NCBI RefSeq assembly: GCF_900104845.1
Contig: NZ_FNSR01000002.1
Location: 1,984,001-2,048,000 of the forward strand
From: Paraburkholderia caballeronis
Lineage (GTDB): Bacteria > Pseudomonadota > Gammaproteobacteria > Burkholderiales > Burkholderiaceae
Length of the DNA stretch: 64,000 bases
Direction of reading: 5' to 3'
Below, piece after piece: positions 59,371-64,000 of the stretch. Each line of letters opens with the position of its first letter. Positions within the stretch are counted from its first letter, which is position 1. Made by a program: the position numbers and the translations under genes. The notes under the pieces were generated by a model. That model was given only the letters and a program-made list of their open reading frames with translations, was not told the origin of the DNA and ran no database searches.

Positions 59371-60260
59371 CGGGTAGCCGGGGCGGTGCCGCGAGGGCGG
59401 GAGGGCGGGTCGAGTGGGCCGAGTTCGCGTTGCAGTTCGCGATGGCGCGCGAGGCGGGCATCGAGCGCGGGGCCGAGCCGTTCGACCACGGACGTGATCA
59501 GCAGGTTGAACACGCACGCGAGCGGCGCGAGCGAGTCGCGGAACTGGCCGACGTCGGTTCGCACCTGAAGCAGGTCGCACGGAAAATCGCGCGCCCACGG
59601 GTTATACAGGTCGGTGACGAGCGCGAACGGCAACTGCCGCCGCGCGGCGGCTTCGCAGTAGCGGCGCGCGACCGGCGAGTCCGCGCGCACGTCGGCGACG
59701 ATCAGGTACGGCGACGCGAAGGTTGTGTTCAGCGCATCCGCGAACGAGCCGGTGGCGCTTTCCGGATGGAACACGTGCGCGCGCACGTAATCGAGGTCGC
59801 GATAGAACGCGTTGACGAGGCCGCGCGTCGATGGGAGCGCGGGCAGATAGACGGCGTCCGCGTGCGCGATGCGTTCGGCGATTCGCGTGAAGGCGGGCGT
59901 GTTCGCGAGCGCATACGCGTCGCGGATCGCATCGAGTTCGAGGTCGAGCGAATGGGCGAACGCGATGCCCGGTCGCGCCGTTGCGTCGCCGGGCGCGGCA
60001 TTCGAGCGGCGCCAGGGCCGCGGATGGAGGTCGCGCAGTTCGCGCTTCAGGTCGTCGAGATTGCGATAGCCGACGTGGCGCAGGAAGCGCCCGACCGAGA
60101 TGCCGCTGGTGCCGGTCTGTTGCGCGATGCGGTCGGCCGTTTCGAGTCCGATCCGTTCGAGATTCGCGAGCATGTAGCTCGCGATTCGTTTCGCCGTCGG
60201 TGTCAGTTCGGCGAAACGCGCTTCGACAGCCTGGGCGAAGGGCGTGGACGTGTCGTGCAA
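59367..60260 (-). CDS. RpiR/MurR-family transcriptional regulator
   Basis: A 297-aa regulator: N-terminal RpiR helix-turn-helix (ELTPTAKRIASYML; QQTGTSGISVGRFLRHVGY) and a SIS-type sugar-phosphate-like domain (YLPALPSTRGLVNAFYRDL; LIVADVRADSPVARRYC). It starts at TTG (60258-60260); an in-frame stop lies 18 bases further upstream, so no longer start is possible. It heads the ddp operon and probably controls it in response to a cell-wall metabolite. Confidence 0.9.
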   Translation of the reverse strand: MHDTSTPFAQAVEARFAELTPTAKRIASYMLANLERIGLETADRIAQQTGTSGISVGRFLRHVGYRNLDDLKRELRDLHPRPWRRSNAAPGDATARPGIAFAHSLDLELDAIRDAYALANTPAFTRIAERIAHADAVYLPALPSTRGLVNAFYRDLDYVRAHVFHPESATGSFADALNTTFASPYLIVADVRADSPVARRYCEAAARRQLPFALVTDLYNPWARDFPCDLLQVRTDVGQFRDSLAPLACVFNLLITSVVERLGPALDARLARHRELQRELGPLDPPSRPRGTAPATR

Positions 60261-60372
60261 GATCGGACGGGCCGGTTAGCTTTCTGTCATCGGGGATTCC
60301 GTTGGGAGCTATCTAACAGGGCCAATAACGAAAGCGCCAGCTTAAAAAATTTATGGCGTCCGGCGATTCATA

Positions 60373-60415
60373 GCGGCAGGCGCCCGTGCACCGGGTTCGC
60401 GCGGGCGCTTGCCGC
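60373..60415 (-). repeat. Stable hairpin downstream of the AbrB-family operon
   Basis: The arms 60373-60386 and 60402-60415 pair over 14 bases with a single G-U pair and a 15-base loop. It lies just after the stop of the small membrane protein gene and before the rpiR promoter region. No T-run follows on the minus strand, so it may protect the 3' end rather than terminate. Confidence 0.6.
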
Positions 60416-60421
60416 ATCCTC

Positions 60422-60730
60422 TCATGCGTTGCGCTTCGCCTGCACGGCGCCGAAGTGATGCGCGAGATACAGGCCGATCACCAGCACGCCGGCCAGCATC
60501 GAGACGAGATCGGCGGCCGGTTCGAGCGTGAACGGATGGCGCGCGAGCAGCACCAGCGCAACCGCCAGATTCACGAAGCCCCAGACGAAGTTCACCAGCG
60601 GCGGCGAGAAGCCGATGCCGCGCGGCTTCGCGAACGGCGTCGGAAACGGTCTGCCTTCGAGCCCGCAGACGAGATGCGGAATGCAGTTGCACAGCAGCAT
60701 GCCGCAGAAGAACAACGTGACGTAGTGCAT
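60422..60730 (-). CDS. Small three-helix membrane protein
   Basis: A 102-aa protein with about three hydrophobic segments (YVTLFFCGMLLCNCIPHLV; LVNFVWGFVNLAVALVLLA; LVSMLAGVLVIGLYLAHHFG). It starts 2 bases after the stop of the AbrB-family gene, so it is translated from the same message. No known function. Confidence 0.8.
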   Translation of the reverse strand: MHYVTLFFCGMLLCNCIPHLVCGLEGRPFPTPFAKPRGIGFSPPLVNFVWGFVNLAVALVLLARHPFTLEPAADLVSMLAGVLVIGLYLAHHFGAVQAKRNA

Positions 60731-60732
60731 GG

Positions 60733-61863
60733 TTACCTCGGGGTTGGAATGTCTTGACACGCTTCGTTCGGCTGCTGTGGAGCCGGCGCGTAGCGCACCA
60801 GCAGCCGTGCGAGCGGCGGCGCCGCGAACAGCACGACGATGAAGCGCATCATCTGCATCGCCATCACGAACGGCACGTCGACGTTCGTCGAGGCGGCGAT
60901 GATCGCGACGGAGTCCGCGCCGCCGGGGCTCGTCGCGAGCCACGCGGTCAGCGGGTCGATGTGGAGCGTCGCGACGAGCAGCGCGGCCAGCGCGCCGCAT
61001 GCGGCGACGAGCGCCACCGAGCACGCGGCGAGGCGCGGCAGCGCGCGTGCCGCATGACGCAGCAGTTGCGGCGTGAATTGCAGGCCGATGCGCCAGCCGA
61101 CCAGCGCATACGCGACCGCGAGCAGCCAGCGCGGCAGTTCGATCGTGATCCAGCCGGCGTGCGTCAGCACGACGCCGGCGACGAGCGGCACGAGCAGCGG
61201 CCCGGCGGACAACCGCACGAAGCGGCCCGCGATGCCGCCCGCGACGGCGAGCGCGAGCGTGGCCGCGAACGGTCCCCACGCGACCGGCGCGAACCACGCG
61301 AGCGCATGCGATGCGTGATGCGCGCCCGCGCCGATGAACGCGGCGGCCGTCGACGCGACCGCCGCGACGATCAGCACGCGCAGGTATTGCAGGACCGCGA
61401 CCATCTGCGCGTCCGCGCCGTTCGCTTCGGCCATCAGGATCATCACGGTCGCCGCGCCGGGGCTCAAGCCCCACAGCGCGGTGGTGCCGGGCAGCACGCG
61501 CAGCCGCATCAGCAGCCAGCCGAGCAGCCCGCTGACGACGATCACCGACACGACGCCGAACGCGAACAGCGGCCAGTGCGCGCCGACCTGCCCGACGATC
61601 GCGGCCGGCAGCAGCTTCGCGATCATGCAGCCGAGCAGCGCCTGCACCGGCAGCGACGTTCGGCGCGGCACGCTGAGCCGCGCGCCGTTCACCGACACCG
61701 CGATGGCCGACAGCATCGGACCGAGCAGCAGCGCGGCCGGCATGCCGGTTGCCGCGAGCAGCGCGGACACGACGATCGACAAGCCGATCAGCACCGCCCA
61801 TTGCGCGGCCGGCGCGTTGCCGCCGATCCATCGGGACGGGGCAGGAAGCGGCGGGGCCGTCAT
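60733..61863 (-). CDS. AbrB-family membrane protein (PF05145-like)
   Basis: A 376-aa integral membrane protein with about ten hydrophobic segments and an internal duplication: GMPAALLLGPMLSAIAV in the first half and a matching SAGPLLVPLVAGVVL in the second. Central motif LPGTTALWGLSPGAATVMILMAEANGAD and later TSPGGADSVAIIAA. The name AbrB in this family is misleading: these are transporter-like proteins, not the Bacillus regulator. The gene is divergent from a TetR regulator and has a well-formed promoter overlapping operator repeats, so it is very probably the repressed target. Confidence 0.88.
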   Translation of the reverse strand: MTAPPLPAPSRWIGGNAPAAQWAVLIGLSIVVSALLAATGMPAALLLGPMLSAIAVSVNGARLSVPRRTSLPVQALLGCMIAKLLPAAIVGQVGAHWPLFAFGVVSVIVVSGLLGWLLMRLRVLPGTTALWGLSPGAATVMILMAEANGADAQMVAVLQYLRVLIVAAVASTAAAFIGAGAHHASHALAWFAPVAWGPFAATLALAVAGGIAGRFVRLSAGPLLVPLVAGVVLTHAGWITIELPRWLLAVAYALVGWRIGLQFTPQLLRHAARALPRLAACSVALVAACGALAALLVATLHIDPLTAWLATSPGGADSVAIIAASTNVDVPFVMAMQMMRFIVVLFAAPPLARLLVRYAPAPQQPNEACQDIPTPR

Positions 61864-61947
61864 TGGGTTGCGCGCCGTGCGGGCGGGCTGGGCGGAGCGA
61901 AGCTCATCGGGGACTCCTGTGTGCGGCGGGCGAGACGCGTTGACGAG

Positions 61948-62004
61948 TTATGCGAGGACATCCTCGCGAAACGCGATAATAGAGGCTGTCCTCGCATAAG
62001 TCAA
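61948..62004 (-). promoter_or_regulatory. Sigma-70 promoter with overlapping TetR operator for the AbrB-family operon
   Basis: On the minus strand TTGACT (61999-62004) and TATTAT (61976-61981) have an ideal 17-base spacer. The arms TTATGCGAGGA (61948-61958) and TCCTCGCATAA (61989-61999) are perfect inverted copies; the second sits between -35 and -10. A further TCCTCGC (61961-61967) makes a compact dyad GCGAGGA-CA-TCCTCGC with the first arm. A bound repressor would block RNA polymerase. Confidence 0.82.
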
Positions 62005-62065
62005 AAGCGGAGGACCGAGGTGCGAATCTGGCTCCGTTAAAGCGTGGGTGAATCGCGCATGCTAA

Positions 62066-62097
62066 TATGCGAGGAATTCCTATCATTTCCTCGCATA
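62066..62097 (+). promoter_or_regulatory. Second TetR operator, in front of the regulator gene
   Basis: TATGCGAGGAA (62066-62076) and TTCCTCGCATA (62087-62097) form a perfect 11-bp inverted repeat with a 10-base spacer, 14 bases before the tetR-type ATG. The half-site is the same as in the operator at 61948-61999, which supports autoregulation by the same protein. Confidence 0.82.
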
Positions 62098-62111
62098 GCC
62101 GGACCCGTACG

Positions 62112-62744
62112 ATGACCGCTCCCGCACTGGAAGACCCGCCGCTCGCCGACCTGCCCGCCCCGAAGCGCGAACGCGGCCGCCAGCGCGTGGCCGCGATCAT
62201 GGACGCGGCCGTCGAGGTATTCAGCGAGAAGGGCTACGACGCGGCGACGATGACCGAGATCGCCGCGCGCTCCTCGACGGCGATCGGCTCGCTATACCGG
62301 TTCTTTCCGTCGAAGGAGGCACTGGCCGACGCGCTGCTGCAACGCTACGCGCAGCATGTGAGCGCGAGCCTCGCGGAACTGGAGGCGCAGGTGCAGCGGA
62401 TGTCGATGGAGGCGCTGGCGGGCGCGCTGGTGGATTTCATGCTCGCGTTGCAGTCGCAACGGCGTTTCGCGGTCGCGCTGGTCGATGCGCGCGGCGGCAG
62501 CGACGAGCGGCGCAGGCGCTTTCGCGCGAGCGCGCGCGGCGGCATTGCACGGATCCTGCAACGCGCGATCGACGGTCTCGCGCCCGCGAAGGCGCACGCG
62601 ATGTCCGTCGTGCTGCTGCATCTGCTGAAGGGGATTGCGGTGGCCGCCGACGAAACGCCGGCGATCCAGGCGGTGTTGACCGGCGAGATCCGCGAACTCG
62701 TGCGGCTTTATCTGCTGGCCGCGCGCCGCGAGGCGCGCGGATAG
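62112..62744 (+). CDS. TetR-family transcriptional regulator
   Basis: A 210-aa regulator with the TetR DNA-binding domain at about residues 20-70: AAIMDAAVEVFSEKGYDAATMTEIAARSSTAIGSLYRFFPSKEALAD. The C-terminal ligand domain is helical. The ATG at 62112 lies just after an operator-like repeat, whereas an earlier in-frame start would include the repeat. It probably represses the divergent AbrB-family operon and itself. Confidence 0.93.
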   Translation: MTAPALEDPPLADLPAPKRERGRQRVAAIMDAAVEVFSEKGYDAATMTEIAARSSTAIGSLYRFFPSKEALADALLQRYAQHVSASLAELEAQVQRMSMEALAGALVDFMLALQSQRRFAVALVDARGGSDERRRRFRASARGGIARILQRAIDGLAPAKAHAMSVVLLHLLKGIAVAADETPAIQAVLTGEIRELVRLYLLAARREARG

Positions 62745-62770
62745 ACGGTTGTTGTCGCTCTGCCGGCTGT

Positions 62771-63880
62771 TCAGTCGTGGCCCGCCGTGCTGTTCATCAG
62801 TTCGACCAGGTACGGCTTCCACACGTCCGGATGCGCGAGCGTCTGGTGGCCGTACGAATGCGGGCCTTCGGGCACTTCGACGAAACGCCCGTTCGGCACC
62901 TGCGAAACGAGCTTCTGCATCACGCCGAGGTCGGCCGCGTTGATCAGGTCGTCCGCGAAGTTCACCGCGAACAGCGGCGCGCGAATCTTCGACAGGTCCG
63001 GCGACGGATCGTAGTCCCACGACGACTCGAACCAGTACAGCACGTCGTTCGCATCGTTCGCGCCGAAGCGCTCGACCAGCGTGTCGTACAGATGCGTCGC
63101 GCTCGCGCGGTCCGGCGCGGTGGTCTGCATCCGCGCGGGATTCTCGGTCATGATCGTGAAGACCGGCATCACGCGCGTCCATTGCGTCGGGTTCGCCGCG
63201 TAGTCGCCGCCCTGCCAGTTCGGGTCGTTGCGGATCGCGCCGACGATCATCTGCCGCCACAGCCAGTTGCGGCCCGCCATCGGAATCGGCTGGCTCGCGA
63301 TCGGCATCAGCGCGGACGCCATCTGCGGATAACGTTCGCCCCACATCCACGTCTGCATGCCGCCCATCGACGTGCCGAGCACGAGGCGCAGGTGGTCGAT
63401 CTTCAGCCTTTCGACGAGCATCCGGTGATGCGCTTCGATCACGTCGTTATAGCCGTAGTGCGGAAAGCGCGCGTGCAGTCCGTCGCTCGGCTTCGTCGAG
63501 CCGCCGCGGCCGAGGCCGTCCGGCATCACGATGAAGTAGCGGCGCGCGTCGAGCGGCGCGCCTGGCGCGAACAGTTCGTGTTGCATCGCGGGTGCGAGGT
63601 ACGCGCGGCCGGTGCCGGTGGTGCCGTGCAGCAGCAGCACCGCGTTCGTCGCGTGGCCGTGCGCGTCGCGTTGCAGCGTGCCGAGCGTCACGTAGTGGAC
63701 GCGGACCTCGGGCAGCGTCGTGCCGTCGGAAAATTTGAAGTCGCGGGCAACGTAGTCGCCGGCGACGGGATGCAGCGCGAGATCGGAAGCCGGTGCGGAC
63801 GCGGTGGACGGATCGCCGGCGGCATGGGCGGACAGCGACAGCAGCGTCATGCAGGCGGCGGCGAGCAACGGGCGTATCAA
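62771..63880 (-). CDS. Secreted MetX-like alpha/beta hydrolase
   Basis: A 369-aa protein starting at TTG (63878-63880), which has GGAGA 7 bases upstream and directly opens a Sec signal peptide (IRPLLAAACMTLLSLSAHAAG). The body resembles homoserine O-acetyltransferase-type hydrolases: AVLLLHGTTGTG, nucleophile elbow LGTSMGGMQTWMW, and late His in GPHSYGHQTL. A periplasmic location makes a methionine-pathway role unlikely; it is probably an esterase of unknown substrate. An in-frame extension to 63967 is basic and lacks a binding site. Confidence 0.82.
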   Translation of the reverse strand: MIRPLLAAACMTLLSLSAHAAGDPSTASAPASDLALHPVAGDYVARDFKFSDGTTLPEVRVHYVTLGTLQRDAHGHATNAVLLLHGTTGTGRAYLAPAMQHELFAPGAPLDARRYFIVMPDGLGRGGSTKPSDGLHARFPHYGYNDVIEAHHRMLVERLKIDHLRLVLGTSMGGMQTWMWGERYPQMASALMPIASQPIPMAGRNWLWRQMIVGAIRNDPNWQGGDYAANPTQWTRVMPVFTIMTENPARMQTTAPDRASATHLYDTLVERFGANDANDVLYWFESSWDYDPSPDLSKIRAPLFAVNFADDLINAADLGVMQKLVSQVPNGRFVEVPEGPHSYGHQTLAHPDVWKPYLVELMNSTAGHD

Positions 63881-64000
63881 GATGTTTTCTCCGGTGGTGG
63901 CGTGGGTCTGTGCGCTTGTCGGGCGCAAGGACCGGCGCATTGTGCCTGTGCGCGAAGCCATGCGCAAACGGTTGCGCTTTTTTGTCGGGCGCGGTTCGGA
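63881..64000. other. Window end
   Basis: The last 120 bases contain the ribosome binding site of the MetX-like gene and its upstream region; I see nothing else that I can support. Confidence 0.4.

Noticed and set aside
60754-62040. 428-aa plus-strand open frame opposite the AbrB-family gene
   Set aside because: Arg/Asp/His-rich antisense reading; the minus-strand frame encodes hydrophobic helices and has a promoter.

Overview
The window is uniformly GC-rich with tightly packed, ATGA-overlapping genes. Its gene families (a DUF4148 secreted protein, a CobN/ChlI-type cobaltochelatase, chemoreceptors, a type VI secretion cargo) point to a Burkholderiaceae chromosome (Burkholderia, Paraburkholderia or a close relative). 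This is an inference from gene content; no rRNA or tRNA gene was seen.

Region 1 (1-15133) is a corrin-ring gene cluster for vitamin B12: cobW (cut by the window start), cobN, a ChlI-like AAA+ ATPase and a VWA domain, then on the other strand cbiG-cobJ, cobI, cobH and cobG, and on the + strand cobL, cbiD, cobK and cobM. It mixes enzymes of the oxygen-dependent route (CobG, CobN) with enzymes typical of the anaerobic route (CbiG, CbiD), and I see no cobF. The ATPase gene ends in a 7-A slippery run followed by a strong two-part hairpin, and the VWA domain is open in the -1 frame. One gene therefore probably makes both a small ChlI-like subunit and a longer ChlD-like subunit by programmed frameshifting. 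cobN carries a run of near-identical 15-bp repeats.

Region 2 (15332-32848) is ordinary metabolic DNA: a YbaK-like protein, a peptide-type ABC transporter with a fused double ATPase, an orphan SsuA-like binding protein, a 2-hydroxyacid dehydrogenase, an aromatic-acid-exporter-like membrane protein, a DUF4148 protein, a divergent LysR/NmrA pair, a ClpC-like unfoldase with an N-terminal cysteine motif, an M24 peptidase-like protein and a GlxA-type regulator.

Region 3 (32849-41974) is an unusual cassette behind an AT-richer, dyad-rich intergenic region: a lysozyme-like protein, a 1156-aa alpha/beta-hydrolase fused to a CHAT caspase-like domain, a 1127-aa second CHAT protein with a helical C-terminal half, and a convergent protein of unknown family. 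I regard this as a candidate undescribed protease/effector system.

Region 4 (41975-49785) holds two chemoreceptors, each preceded by a sequence matching a flagellar sigma-28 promoter with exact N11 spacing, a sorbosone-dehydrogenase-like protein with its cytochrome c, a dienelactone hydrolase and a GAF-GGDEF diguanylate cyclase.

Region 5 (50269-51965) is a 1.7-kb insertion, visibly lower in GC. It has 26-bp terminal inverted repeats starting TGT, a 5-bp GATGC target duplication, three spaced end sites on the left and three sites at an exact 20-bp period on the right. This is the end architecture of Tn7-like transposons, but there is no transposase inside. The cargo is hcp, a Tlde1-like L,D-transpeptidase-fold effector and a small membrane protein that is probably its immunity protein: a mobile type VI secretion cassette.

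Region 6 (52391-63880) has an M23 peptidase, a complete rpiR-ddpXABCDF operon for D-Ala-D-Ala use, and an AbrB-family membrane protein divergent from a TetR regulator with clear operators and a sigma-70 promoter. It ends with a secreted MetX-like alpha/beta hydrolase.
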